Positions 18,447 through 27,523 are shown, counted from the stretch's first letter. The stretch is DNA of 64,000 nt from Vreelandella nanhaiensis (GCF_003990185.1 NZ_RZHF01000004.1:186001-250000), one strand, 5' to 3'. The notes: generated from the sequence alone by a model not told the origin. Made by a program: numbers and translations.

Positions 18447-18465
18447 GCGCACCAATAACGTGCGC
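18447..18465. promoter_or_regulatory. NtrC-like binding palindrome between the two nas operons
   Basis: GCGCAC-N7-GTGCGC contains the core GCAC-N7-GTGC of NtrC sites (consensus TGCACC-N5-GGTGCA). It lies between the divergent sigma-54 promoter matches, roughly 110 bp from the plus-strand one and 140 bp from the minus-strand one, a normal enhancer distance for both. Confidence 0.65.
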
Positions 18466-18551
18466 AGGCTGAGCTCAGGCGGCTGAAAAGATGATATCGT
18501 TAACCTGCCCACTTTAATTAAATTATTGATTAAAAATACAAAAACTGAAAA

Positions 18552-18567
18552 TGGCCAATATTTGGCT
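18552..18567 (+). promoter_or_regulatory. Sigma-54 promoter match for the FAD reductase-nirBD operon
   Basis: TGGCCAATATTTGGCT has the invariant GG-N10-GC spacing and agrees with TGGC....T.GCW of the sigma-54 consensus. A start near 18578 would place the whole hairpin-terminator leader (18598-18740) in the transcript. Confidence 0.65.
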
Positions 18568-18597
18568 GATAAATTGCCCTGTACTGAATAGATAAAT

Positions 18598-18656
18598 TTA
18601 AGCTTAGCTGGCAGCCAACGGTGGCTGCTCTGCGCTTAACCCAACTCACGGGTTTA
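18598..18656 (+). promoter_or_regulatory. ANTAR-type leader RNA hairpins (NasR target)
   Basis: The first hairpin has a GCAGCC/GGCTGC stem (18611-18616 and 18623-18628) closing a hexaloop AACGGT, with A at loop position 1 and G at position 4 as in known ANTAR targets. An outer TTAAGC/GCTTAA pair (18598-18603, 18634-18639) can extend it. A second hairpin AACCC/GGGTT (18638-18642, 18650-18654) follows with a seven-base loop AACTCAC. Both sit just before an intrinsic terminator, as in the Klebsiella nasF leader. The outer stem and second hairpin share bases and cannot coexist fully. Confidence 0.7.
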
Positions 18657-18676
18657 GCCTCAGCTACCGGGCAATG

Positions 18677-18740
18677 AAGCCCCTGATACTGCTTTCCTGG
18701 CAATACACTTGCCTGGAGCGCTGTATCAGGGGCTTTCTTT
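18677..18740 (+). terminator. Leader attenuator terminator before the FAD reductase-nirBD operon
   Basis: AAGCCCCTGATAC and GTATCAGGGGCTT form a 13-bp perfect stem, with a further CC-GGCAA/TTGCC-GG stem inside, followed by TCTTTG. It lies about 100 bp before the first gene and after the promoter match, so it must be read through for expression. This is the expected target of NasR antitermination. Confidence 0.8.
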
Positions 18741-18841
18741 GTTGGGTGTTTTCTTCAGCGCTGCGCCACTAAAGCGTTTATCGCGGCCAGGTATTTGCAG
18801 CCAAGTGATGCAGCCAAGCGCTAAACAGTAAGGAGCAACCT

Positions 18842-20125
18842 ATGATACCTATCTCTCGGTGCTCGTCTAATGATCACTTAGTCATTATCGGCAACGGCAT
18901 GGCGAGCCATCGACTGCTAGAGGCCGTTGTTAAATTGCCTCATCGACCCAAGCAGATAACGGTGATTGGCGCTGAAGCATCACCCGCCTATAACCGGATA
19001 CTGCTATCGCCACTGCTCGCCGATGAAATGCCGCCTAGCGCTCTCGCATTGCGGGATATGCAGTGGTACGCCGAGCAAGGTATTACCCTGCACCTGAATG
19101 AACGTGTGCTGAAGATTGGCCGTGAAAAGCAGTGTGTAGTAACCAGCTGCCGCACGCTGGCTTATGACCGCCTCGTGATTGCCACCGGCTCACGCCCAAC
19201 GCTACCCGAGGTGCCCGGCATTGGCCTTAAAGGTGTGTATGGGTTTCGTACTCTGCAAGATGCCGACACGCTCGCCGAGCTTGCCCTACGGGGCGGTCAG
19301 TGTGTCGTGGTAGGTGGCGGCCTGTTAGGGCTTGAGGCCGCCGAAGGGCTTCGCAAGCGTGGCGCCAGCGTCAGCGTTCTACAGCGCAGCGAGCGGTTAA
19401 TGAATCGTCAGCTGGATAGCATGGCCGCCGAACTCCTCGAAACGACGCTTGCCAAGCGTGGTTTAAATATTTTAACCCACGCACGCATCAGCCACTTTGA
19501 AGACGACGGCGCTGGCAGCTTAGCCGCCGTTGTACTGGAGGATGGCCAGCGCATGCCTGCCCAGAGCGTCATTGTGGCGACAGGGGTTACGCCTAATGCG
19601 GAATTGGGGCATCAGGCAGGCCTGACGACACAGCGCGCCATTATGGTCGATGACACGCTCACCACTTCAGACCCGCTTATTCATGCGTTGGGTGAGTGCT
19701 GCCAGTTCGAGCAGCACACCTACGGCCTGGTCGAGCCGATCTGGCGCCAGGTAGATGTCTTGGCCAACACGCTGTGTGGCGATGGCAGCGCCCGCTATAG
19801 TGAGGCGCCGACCGCGACCAAGCTTAAAATTAGCGGCGTGGCCCTCTACACGTTTGGCCCCACAGAGGCTACGCCAGAACACGAAGTACTGCATTACAGA
19901 GACCCGGAAAGCGGCGATTATCGCCGCCTGTTACTGCGCAACGGCCAGCTGGAAGGCGCCGTACTGTATGGCGACACTCATTCCGGCCCTTGGTACTTCG
20001 CTCAGGCGTTGGCAAAAACCGATCTTTCCGCCTGCCGCCAGGCGTTGTTGTTTGGTGAAGCCGATGCCAACGCCCTGCTTTTCGATAACCCGCCCACTCC
20101 CTCATCGACGCTGGAGGCAGCTTAG
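18842..20125 (+). CDS. NAD(P)/FAD-dependent oxidoreductase, likely nitrate reductase electron-transfer subunit
   Basis: A 427-residue pyridine nucleotide-disulfide type reductase homologous to the N-terminal half of NirB. The FAD motif begins LVIIGNGMASHRLLE near residue 13; a second Rossmann motif VVVGGGLLGLEAAEGLRKRG (NADH) is near 156; ATG near VIVATGVTPNAEL marks the FAD-domain end. It lacks the BFD iron-sulfur domain found in Klebsiella NasC, whose job (passing NADH electrons to NasA) it probably does, NasA here having its own [2Fe-2S] domain. It is three bases upstream of nirB. Confidence 0.85.
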   Translation: MIPISRCSSNDHLVIIGNGMASHRLLEAVVKLPHRPKQITVIGAEASPAYNRILLSPLLADEMPPSALALRDMQWYAEQGITLHLNERVLKIGREKQCVVTSCRTLAYDRLVIATGSRPTLPEVPGIGLKGVYGFRTLQDADTLAELALRGGQCVVVGGGLLGLEAAEGLRKRGASVSVLQRSERLMNRQLDSMAAELLETTLAKRGLNILTHARISHFEDDGAGSLAAVVLEDGQRMPAQSVIVATGVTPNAELGHQAGLTTQRAIMVDDTLTTSDPLIHALGECCQFEQHTYGLVEPIWRQVDVLANTLCGDGSARYSEAPTATKLKISGVALYTFGPTEATPEHEVLHYRDPESGDYRRLLLRNGQLEGAVLYGDTHSGPWYFAQALAKTDLSACRQALLFGEADANALLFDNPPTPSSTLEAA

Positions 20126-20127
20126 CC

Positions 20128-22638
20128 ATGTCCACCACCTCTAAACGCAACGTGGTTATTATTGGTAACGGTATGGTCGGCCACCACCTGGTCGAGCAAT
20201 TGATTGAAAACGGCGCCCTAGCGCAGATGAACGTCACCGTGTTTGGCGAAGAGCGCCACCGCGCTTATGACCGTGTGCATCTTTCCGAATACTTCAAAGG
20301 CCGCGATGCCGAAGCGCTGGCCCTCTGCGATGCCGATTACTATGCACGCCACGGCGTTACGTTCAACAGCTGCGAAGCGGTTGTATCCATCGACCGCGCT
20401 GCAAAAACAGTCGCCACCGAACGCGGCAATTACGCCTATGATCACTTGGTACTGGCCACCGGCTCCTACCCCTTCGTGCCGCCCATTCCCGGTAATGATC
20501 GCGAAGGCTGCCTGGTTTATCGCACGCTGGACGACCTGGACGCCATCCGCGATGCATCTCAAAGCGCGACCACCGGCGTAGTGGTGGGCGGCGGCCTGTT
20601 AGGTCTGGAAGCGGCCAATGCGTTACGCGGTTTGGATCTGGAAACCGCGGTGATCGAGTTCGCCCCGCGCCTGATGCCCATGCAGGTGGATGCTGAGGGC
20701 GGCGAGCTGCTGCGCGAAAAAATCGAAGCCTTGGGTGTTCAAGTGCTGACCGAGCGGGCTACCCAGCGTATAGAAGATGGCGAGGCAAGCCGCCATCGCA
20801 TGGTCTTCCAAGACGGTAAAGTGCTTGAAACCGACCTGATCGTTTTCTCGGCAGGCATTCGCCCGCGTGATCAGCTGGCCCGGGAGTGCGGCCTGGAGGT
20901 CGGCGAACGCGGCGGCGTGGTAATTGACGATCAGTGCCAAACCAGCGACCCCGCGATTCTAGCCATTGGCGAAGTGGCGCTATGGAATCAGAGTATTTTT
21001 GGCCTGGTAGCGCCTGGTTATCAAATGGCTAAAGCGGCGCTTTCGACCTTAACTCAAGGCGAGACGCGTTTTAAAGGTGCCGACATGAGCACCAAGCTCA
21101 AGCTTTTGGGCGTGGATGTTGGCTCGATTGGCGATGCTCACGGCAACCAAAACCCCGGCGCGCGGATGTTTCGCTACCTTGACCCGCTTACTCAGATTTA
21201 CCGCAAGATGGTGGTTTCAAGCGACGGTAAAAAGCTTCTGGGCGCCATGCTGGTGGGCGATAACAGCGCTTACGACACCCTGCTTCAGTACTACGCCAAC
21301 GGTATCGAGCTACCCAAAGAGCCCGCCTCACTGATTCTGCCGCAAAGTGGCGCCGCCCCGGCACTTGGCCCGGATGCGCTGCCGGACACCGCAATGATCT
21401 GCTCGTGCCATAACGTCACCAAGGCCAGCATTTGTGCGGCCATAGACGCAGGTGCCAGCGACTTAGCGGCAGTAAAAGGCAACACTCGCGCCAGCACCGG
21501 CTGCGGCGGCTGTGCGTCGCTTTTGAAAAGCGTGGTGGATCATGAGCTGGCTGCACGCGGTGTTGAGGTGGACAAGTCGATTTGCGAGCACTTTCAGCAC
21601 ACCCGCCAGGAGCTTTACGACATTGTTCGCGTCGAGGGAATCAAGACCTTCAGCGAGCTGATTGAAAAGCACGGCACACCTAGCGCTCACCGTCTGGGCT
21701 GTGATATCTGCAAGCCTGCGGTGGGCTCCATACTCGCCTCCTGCTTTAACGAGCCGATTACCGATGCCGCGCATATCCCGCTGCAGGATACCAATGACAC
21801 CTTCATGGCCAATATGCAGAAAAATGGCACCTACTCGGTGGTACCGCGCATCGCAGGCGGGGAAATCACGCCGGATAAACTGGTAGTGCTGGGCCAGGTG
21901 GCCCAAAAATACAGCCTTTATACCAAGATCACCGGCGGCCAGCGAATTGACCTGTTCGGCGCCCGCCTGGAAGATTTACCCGATATCTGGGGCGAGCTGA
22001 TCGAAGCCGGCTTTGAAACCGGTCATGCCTATGGCAAGTCATTACGTACGGTTAAATCCTGTGTGGGCAGTACTTGGTGCCGCTACGGCGTACAGGACAG
22101 TGTGGGCATGGCGATCAAGCTTGAGAACCGCTACAAGGGCCTGCGCGCACCGCATAAAATCAAGTTTGGCGTATCGGGCTGTACCCGCGAGTGCGCCGAA
22201 GCGCAGAGCAAGGATATCGGGATTATTGCCACTGAAAACGGTTGGAACCTCTACGTATGTGGCAACGGCGGCATGCGCCCGCGCCATGCAGAGCTGTTTG
22301 CAACCGACCTTGACGACGAAGCGCTCTACCGCACCATCGATCGCTTTTTGATGTTTTACGTACGCACAGCGGATCGCTTGCAACGCACCTCGGTATGGCG
22401 GGAAAACCTGGAAGGCGGGCTGGATTACCTTAAAGAGGTAATTCTCGATGACAGCTTGGGCATGGGCAACGAACTCGAGCGCCAGATGCAAACTGTGGTG
22501 GATAACTATCAGTGCGAGTGGGCAGGCGCTATCAGCGACCCGGACAAACTCAAGCGCTTTAGAAGCTACGTCAACGATAGCCGCCCGGACCCATCGATCA
22601 TCATGACCAGTGAGCGCGGCCAGCTACGGCCTGCCTAA
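20128..22638 (+). CDS. nirB: Assimilatory nitrite reductase [NAD(P)H], large subunit
   Basis: An 836-residue multidomain enzyme that reduces nitrite to ammonium. The FAD/NADH reductase part covers about residues 1-400. A BFD-like [2Fe-2S] domain starts with C425 and C427 and ends with the CGGC pair near 465. The nitrite/sulfite reductase half follows. The siroheme-[4Fe-4S] cysteines are C645, C651, C685 and C689, with the same spacing as E. coli NirB. It lies between the FAD reductase and nirD in one operon; siroheme comes from CobA across the divide. Confidence 0.96.
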   Translation: MSTTSKRNVVIIGNGMVGHHLVEQLIENGALAQMNVTVFGEERHRAYDRVHLSEYFKGRDAEALALCDADYYARHGVTFNSCEAVVSIDRAAKTVATERGNYAYDHLVLATGSYPFVPPIPGNDREGCLVYRTLDDLDAIRDASQSATTGVVVGGGLLGLEAANALRGLDLETAVIEFAPRLMPMQVDAEGGELLREKIEALGVQVLTERATQRIEDGEASRHRMVFQDGKVLETDLIVFSAGIRPRDQLARECGLEVGERGGVVIDDQCQTSDPAILAIGEVALWNQSIFGLVAPGYQMAKAALSTLTQGETRFKGADMSTKLKLLGVDVGSIGDAHGNQNPGARMFRYLDPLTQIYRKMVVSSDGKKLLGAMLVGDNSAYDTLLQYYANGIELPKEPASLILPQSGAAPALGPDALPDTAMICSCHNVTKASICAAIDAGASDLAAVKGNTRASTGCGGCASLLKSVVDHELAARGVEVDKSICEHFQHTRQELYDIVRVEGIKTFSELIEKHGTPSAHRLGCDICKPAVGSILASCFNEPITDAAHIPLQDTNDTFMANMQKNGTYSVVPRIAGGEITPDKLVVLGQVAQKYSLYTKITGGQRIDLFGARLEDLPDIWGELIEAGFETGHAYGKSLRTVKSCVGSTWCRYGVQDSVGMAIKLENRYKGLRAPHKIKFGVSGCTRECAEAQSKDIGIIATENGWNLYVCGNGGMRPRHAELFATDLDDEALYRTIDRFLMFYVRTADRLQRTSVWRENLEGGLDYLKEVILDDSLGMGNELERQMQTVVDNYQCEWAGAISDPDKLKRFRSYVNDSRPDPSIIMTSERGQLRPA

Positions 22639-22663
22639 TCATCATTCTCCCAAAGGGCTATTT

Positions 22664-23053
22664 ATGACCGCTACCGCAATGAAGCACACAGCTGTTACGC
22701 CAAGCAGGCAGGCACCAGCTGGCCAGAGACTGTGCAGTAAAGCCGATCTGGTCGCGTTTTCCGGGGTTGCTGCGTGGCTTGAAACGCCCCAGGGGCCAAA
22801 GCAAGTCGCGCTGTTCTACTTGCCGGGCTACCCGCGCGAGCTTTACGCCATTGACCACCACGATCCGTTTTCCAACGCCAACGTCATCGCCCACGGCATT
22901 GTGGGCGATATAAAGGGCGCGGCCGTGGTGGCTTCACCTATCTACAAACAGCACTTTCGTTTAGAAGATGGCCAGTGCATGGAGAACGAAAGCGTCAAGC
23001 TACGTACCTGGCAGGCTGAATTCAAAGGCGATGCCGTGTGGATTGAGGAATAA
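22664..23053 (+). CDS. nirD: Nitrite reductase (NADH) small subunit
   Basis: A 129-residue Rieske-fold subunit lacking the Rieske Fe-S ligands, as usual for NirD. Family segments LVAFSGVAAWL, YAIDHHDPFSNANVIAHGIVGD and VVASPIYKQHFRLEDG are visible. The ATG at 22664 lies 26 bp after nirB and matches the family start; the frame is open upstream into nirB but without homology. It ends the operon, and no clear terminator follows before the convergent GntR gene. Confidence 0.93.
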   Translation: MTATAMKHTAVTPSRQAPAGQRLCSKADLVAFSGVAAWLETPQGPKQVALFYLPGYPRELYAIDHHDPFSNANVIAHGIVGDIKGAAVVASPIYKQHFRLEDGQCMENESVKLRTWQAEFKGDAVWIEE

Positions 23054-23108
23054 GTCATGTAGGCGAAGCTGCACATACAAGAAGCACTCAGCGTTCTAAA
23101 CCGTGCTA

Positions 23109-24020
23109 TTAACGGGTAAAGATGCCCTCGGCAATGCGCATTTTTTCCTGACGCGTTCGCTCCAGGTGTTCCGTTAGATAAACAGCCGCTTGTTGATTAT
23201 CCCCCGCCTCCAGCAGGTCAAGAATCGCCAAGTGCTCTTTATACTCAGGCACTGGCGATTCACGCCGGGCATATACGTGGTATTCAATTAGGCGACGCAG
23301 CCTATTAGCGCGCTTAAGGCTCTCAATCAGAAACTGGTTATTTGAGCCGTTAACGATGCTTTCATGGAAGTAGGTGCCGTTTATATACATTTGACGCTCA
23401 GAGATCGTGCTACCTTCTTCAGACACGGCCTCAATTAATGACTGCCTTAACTGGCCGAAGACTTTTTCATTAACCTGGTAGCCAGGCTCTCTTAACGCGG
23501 CGGGCTCAATTAACAGACGAAAACGAAAACACTGATCATACGTTGCTTGAGAGGTTAAGAACTCGTTAAATTCCCAGCCATAGCCCAAAAGCCTGGACAC
23601 CCAGCCTTCAGCCTCCATGGCATGCATCGCTTGAAGAATCGTGCTGCGACCAAGCGTATATTTCTTGGCAAGTTCCGCCTCGGTAATTTTCCCGGCGATC
23701 TGCTTATTTAAATAATCGACGCCAATCGTAAAACACAGTGGCGAGATGGAAGACCCTTGCTCTAGCGGCTCGTCAGCATCGGCAAAAAGCCCACGCTTGG
23801 TATCCACTAAAAAGAAGCCACGATTAGGCTGGCGCTTCACCACCCCCTGCTCTTCCAAAAACTGAAAGGCCGCACGAATGGGCGTCCGCGAGACCTTCAA
23901 TTTCGTTACATAGCTCGCCTCCGTCAGGTGGCTCCCTACGGGTATAGCCTCTTCATTAATCAACGTGTGAATACGCTTTGCCAAAAGCTCAGCGGTAAGG
24001 GGTGATGCACTATTAGCCAC
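23109..24020 (-). CDS. GntR family regulator with two winged-helix segments and FCD domain
   Basis: A 303-residue regulator, long for the family. The first winged helix (about residues 5-68) contains SYVTKLKVSRTPIRAAFQFL and RQPNRGFFLV. A second, similar segment (about 100-150) contains TEAELAKKYTLGRSTILQAM and a Gly-rich wing. An FCD-like helical domain follows (about 155-295). AAAGGA 7 nt upstream supports the GTG start at 24020, ten bases after the previous gene; an ATG at 24056 would overlap that gene. It is the last gene of an acnA operon and probably controls it. Confidence 0.78.
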   Translation of the reverse strand: MANSASPLTAELLAKRIHTLINEEAIPVGSHLTEASYVTKLKVSRTPIRAAFQFLEEQGVVKRQPNRGFFLVDTKRGLFADADEPLEQGSSISPLCFTIGVDYLNKQIAGKITEAELAKKYTLGRSTILQAMHAMEAEGWVSRLLGYGWEFNEFLTSQATYDQCFRFRLLIEPAALREPGYQVNEKVFGQLRQSLIEAVSEEGSTISERQMYINGTYFHESIVNGSNNQFLIESLKRANRLRRLIEYHVYARRESPVPEYKEHLAILDLLEAGDNQQAAVYLTEHLERTRQEKMRIAEGIFTR

Positions 24021-24030
24021 GACCCATCCT

Positions 24031-24762
24031 TTAAGCGCTTGGCGCGACCGAGGCACCCTGAATATTATGCTTGGCTAACAAGCGAGCAACCTCCCCTTCC
24101 GCCTTCGCCTCTTCAATAAACGCGGACAGAAAATCGGCGGCTTCCTGGGGCCGGTTTTTCGGAACGCCCATCGCCTGCTGGATCGTCATAAAGTGCCCAG
24201 GCAACAGCCGCAAACCACCAAACTCCTCAATACCCGCTTCCAGCTGCTGCTTCACGCCTGCGGCGATATCCAGCTTGTGTTCAATAAAAAACTCCACCAC
24301 TTTCGGAGAAGTAGGTGCTCTAACCAGCTCGGCGTATTGAATAGCGCGGCTAAGGTAAAGATCATAAGCACTGCCCTTACCAACCACGATCTTCTGACCA
24401 TGGCGGTCAGCCTCTTGCTGATCAGTAATTGGCGAATCCTCGCGCACCAGATAGCAGCCTTCAATCAGCACATAGGGCGCGGTAAATTGAATACTTTCAG
24501 CACGCTTGGGGTCTAGCGCAAAAAAGCCCATATCGGCCTTTTCATCGCTGACAACGGCAACGGCCTCACCGGCGGAGGCATATACTTGAAGCTCAAGCTC
24601 AACGCCCAGCCGGTGCGCAATCATCTTTGCCAAATCAACCGAAACGCCATAGGGCTGCTGATCGGCATCGAGCCCGGCCAAAATGGGGTTACCCACGTTA
24701 ATAGTGGTGCGCAACACGCCGGTAGGCGCCATTAGATCTCTTAACCGGTTAATATCGTTCAC
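24031..24762 (-). CDS. Substrate-binding protein family 3 domain without signal peptide
   Basis: A 243-residue protein with the type II periplasmic-binding fold of amino-acid ABC receptors (SBP_bac_3): GVSVDLAKMIAHRLGVELE near residue 38, ADMGFFALDPKRAESIQFT near 75 and GKGSAYDLYLSR near 128. The N-terminus (MNDINRLRDLMAP) has no signal peptide or lipobox, so it should stay in the cytoplasm. It starts with GTG at 24762 after AAGGAAA. No permease or ATPase gene is adjacent; it lies between acnA and a GntR gene. It may be a sensor or an enzyme derived from this fold, such as a dehydratase. Confidence 0.8.
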   Translation of the reverse strand: MNDINRLRDLMAPTGVLRTTINVGNPILAGLDADQQPYGVSVDLAKMIAHRLGVELELQVYASAGEAVAVVSDEKADMGFFALDPKRAESIQFTAPYVLIEGCYLVREDSPITDQQEADRHGQKIVVGKGSAYDLYLSRAIQYAELVRAPTSPKVVEFFIEHKLDIAAGVKQQLEAGIEEFGGLRLLPGHFMTIQQAMGVPKNRPQEAADFLSAFIEEAKAEGEVARLLAKHNIQGASVAPSA

Positions 24763-24795
24763 TTATCACTTTCCTTATGAAGGGTTTGGCCAGTA

Positions 24796-27426
24796 TTAAT
24801 CAGGCCAATGTTTTTTCAGTAGAGAGGGAATAACGCCGCCTTCTTTAAGCAGTGCAATTTCTGCCTGCGTATCGACCTGGGCGATAGCCATTAGCGACTC
24901 TATCTCGCCTTGCGCTCTTAAAATATTAACTTGAATCCGGGCGCGAGGGGTTAGCGTATCGGCCTGCGCCTGAATTTCGATTTGATCACCCGGTTCAATA
25001 TTCAGCGTGGTTGAGCTAACGCCCGCGGGTAAGCTCAGCGGCAAAATTCCCATACCGATCAGGTTTGAGCGGTGAATACGCTCAAAACTTGCGGCAAGTA
25101 CCGCACGAACGCCCAGCAACCGCTGCCCTTTTGCAGCCCAGTCTCGCGATGACCCCATACCGTAGCGCTCACCCGCGACGATCACAACGGATTCATTGGC
25201 CTCACGGTAGCGCCTAGCTGCCTCAAAAAGAGGCATAACATCGCCGCTGGGTAGATGACGCGTGTGTGCAACCGGCGCACCAGGGGCAAGATAGTTTTTT
25301 AACGTCTTGCTGTGGAAGGCGGCCCTTACCATGACCTCCCAATTGCCCCGGCGTGAGGCAAAAACGTTTAGATCGTCACGACGTTCACCGCGCTCAACCA
25401 GATAGTCAGCGACACGACTATCAGCCGGAATGGCACTGGCAGGTGAGATATGGTCGGTCGTGACATCATCACCGACTATCAGCAGCGGGTAAGCAGTGTA
25501 ATGGCCTAGCTGACTGCCCTCGGATACCGCAGCAAACGGTGGGCGGCGCAGCGTGTTAGAGGCTTCCTCCCATGGGAAGGTTGCTGTTTTAGGCGCATCC
25601 AAAGCCTCCCAACAGGCATTGCGGCTTGCGTGTTTGAAATCTTTTGCAAAATCGGCAGCGTTCAGCGCCTTGGCTAACGCGGCATCGACTTCTTCCCTGG
25701 CAGGACATAGGTCACTCAGGTAGATATTCCTACCGTCATACTCCGCCAGTGGCTTTTTGAAATCATGCTCGGCATTACCTGCCAAGGCAAAACCCACAAC
25801 CAGCGCAGGCGACATGATAAAACCCAGGTCAAGATCTGGGTGCACGCGTCCTGGGAAGTTACGATTACCCGACAGCATCGCTACTGCACGGCAGTTGCCT
25901 GCTTCCTGTGCCTGTCTGATCTCTGGGATCAATGGCCCCGAGTTACCGATGCAGGTGGTACAACCATACCCGACGATATCAAAGCCGATAGCGGCCAGAT
26001 CTTCCATTAGCCCTGCCCGCTTGAGATAGGTAGCCGCTGCTGGCGAGCCTGGGGCAAGCGAGGTTTTTACCCAAGCAGGCGGTGTTAACCCATAGCGGCG
26101 AGCATTTCTGGCCAATAGCCCTGCGGTGATAATAAGGCGTGGGTCGCTCGTGTTGGTGCAACTGGTAATGGCGGCAATCGCTACGGGATGGCGGGGCAGA
26201 TTTGAAACTGCGCGGTGAGGTGCTGCACTTGGCTTAAATCCAAGCTGTGACAACACCGCTCCCACGTCGGTGTAGTCATGCACATCCTGGGGTCGCGCAG
26301 GCCCGGCTACCTGTACACCAATACCGCTTAAATCAATTTCTATACACTGTGTGTAAGTCGGCTGCTCATCGGCTTCAAACCAAAGCCCTGTCGCTTTGCA
26401 GTAGTGTTTTACCCGTGCAACGGCTTCTTTTGAACGCCCTGTTTGGTCAAGATAGCGGAGGGTTTGCTCATCCACCGCAAAAAAACCGGTAGTGGCACCG
26501 TACTCAGGCGCCATATTAGCCACAACAGCACGATCACCGGCCGTTAATGTGCTCACGCCCGTCCCAAAAAACTCAACGAACTTGCCTGTTACGTTCAGCG
26601 CCCTCAGGCGCTGAGTAACTATCAGTGCCAAGTCGGTGGCCTGTGCTTGCGGCGCCAGTGTGCCTGTCAACTTAACCCCCACCACGTCAGGAATGCGCAA
26701 CATGGTGGGTACACCAAACATTACCGTTTCCGCCTCCAGGCCACCTGTTCCCCAGCCCAATACACCAATGCCGTTAATCATTGGCGTATGGCTATCAGTA
26801 CCTATCATCGTATCGGGCACCATCCAGCGTTCGCCGCCACGCTCTTGAGTGGTTACGACGGTGGCCAGTTGCTCAAGGTTTAGCGTGTGCATAATACCGG
26901 TGCCCGGCGGGTGAATGGTCACGCCTTCAAGTGCACTAGAGGCCCAGCGTAAAAAACGATACCGCTCGTGGTTACGGCGCATTTCGTGCTGAAGGTTGTC
27001 TTCTGAGGCGCTGCTGCTGGCGAACACCTCTACAGCAAGCGAATGATCTACAGAAACATCTACCGGTAAATGCGGCTTAAGAACTTCAGGGTCACCACCC
27101 GCCTCACGTACAGCGTCACGCATAGCGGCAATATCCACTAACGCAGGTGTACTCGTTGTATCGTGCATCAATATCCGCCCCGGCTGAAAGGCGATTTCAT
27201 CACTGCTCGTGCCGTTTTCCAGCCACCTCAAAAGCGCTTGAGCACTGCGCTTACGCTCCTCCCCCGTCGTATTACGCATAATATTTTCAAGCAGAAGGCG
27301 CAGCACATAGGGCAGCTTGTGAAGCGTCTCGCCGAGTAATTTGGGCAGTTCGATAATCGCGTAATCATGGCCCTTGAACGACAAATAGCCATGCGCGTAG
27401 TGGGTTAGCTTCTCAATATTGTGCAT
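24796..27426 (-). CDS. acnA: Aconitate hydratase, AcnA type
   Basis: An 876-residue monofunctional aconitase of the AcnA/IRP branch. The three [4Fe-4S] cysteine ligands fit the CTNTSDP and GCTTCIGNSGPL motifs, and GTDSHTPM is intact near residue 215. The C-terminal swivel domain has MGSSRDWAAKG. The length is slightly below typical AcnA. It is the first gene of a three-gene operon with a signal-less binding protein and a GntR regulator, a context that suggests an inducible or catabolic role rather than only the core TCA enzyme. Confidence 0.9.
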   Translation of the reverse strand: MHNIEKLTHYAHGYLSFKGHDYAIIELPKLLGETLHKLPYVLRLLLENIMRNTTGEERKRSAQALLRWLENGTSSDEIAFQPGRILMHDTTSTPALVDIAAMRDAVREAGGDPEVLKPHLPVDVSVDHSLAVEVFASSSASEDNLQHEMRRNHERYRFLRWASSALEGVTIHPPGTGIMHTLNLEQLATVVTTQERGGERWMVPDTMIGTDSHTPMINGIGVLGWGTGGLEAETVMFGVPTMLRIPDVVGVKLTGTLAPQAQATDLALIVTQRLRALNVTGKFVEFFGTGVSTLTAGDRAVVANMAPEYGATTGFFAVDEQTLRYLDQTGRSKEAVARVKHYCKATGLWFEADEQPTYTQCIEIDLSGIGVQVAGPARPQDVHDYTDVGAVLSQLGFKPSAAPHRAVSNLPRHPVAIAAITSCTNTSDPRLIITAGLLARNARRYGLTPPAWVKTSLAPGSPAAATYLKRAGLMEDLAAIGFDIVGYGCTTCIGNSGPLIPEIRQAQEAGNCRAVAMLSGNRNFPGRVHPDLDLGFIMSPALVVGFALAGNAEHDFKKPLAEYDGRNIYLSDLCPAREEVDAALAKALNAADFAKDFKHASRNACWEALDAPKTATFPWEEASNTLRRPPFAAVSEGSQLGHYTAYPLLIVGDDVTTDHISPASAIPADSRVADYLVERGERRDDLNVFASRRGNWEVMVRAAFHSKTLKNYLAPGAPVAHTRHLPSGDVMPLFEAARRYREANESVVIVAGERYGMGSSRDWAAKGQRLLGVRAVLAASFERIHRSNLIGMGILPLSLPAGVSSTTLNIEPGDQIEIQAQADTLTPRARIQVNILRAQGEIESLMAIAQVDTQAEIALLKEGGVIPSLLKKHWPD

Positions 27427-27511
27427 AGTTCAGCCGCCGTATCTGACGATTGTCGTTATTGATTGATGAGTCGATCGCAGGCGCCATAATTGCACTTTAT
27501 GAATAAAAAAT

Positions 27512-27523
27512 ACAATATAGTGT
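27512..27523. promoter_or_regulatory. Imperfect palindrome upstream of acnA, candidate GntR operator
   Basis: ACAATATAGTGT is palindromic except at two symmetric positions (ACAnTATAnTGT). It lies about 85 bp before the acnA start in an AT-rich promoter-like stretch. Binding by the operon's GntR protein is inferred from position. Confidence 0.35.
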
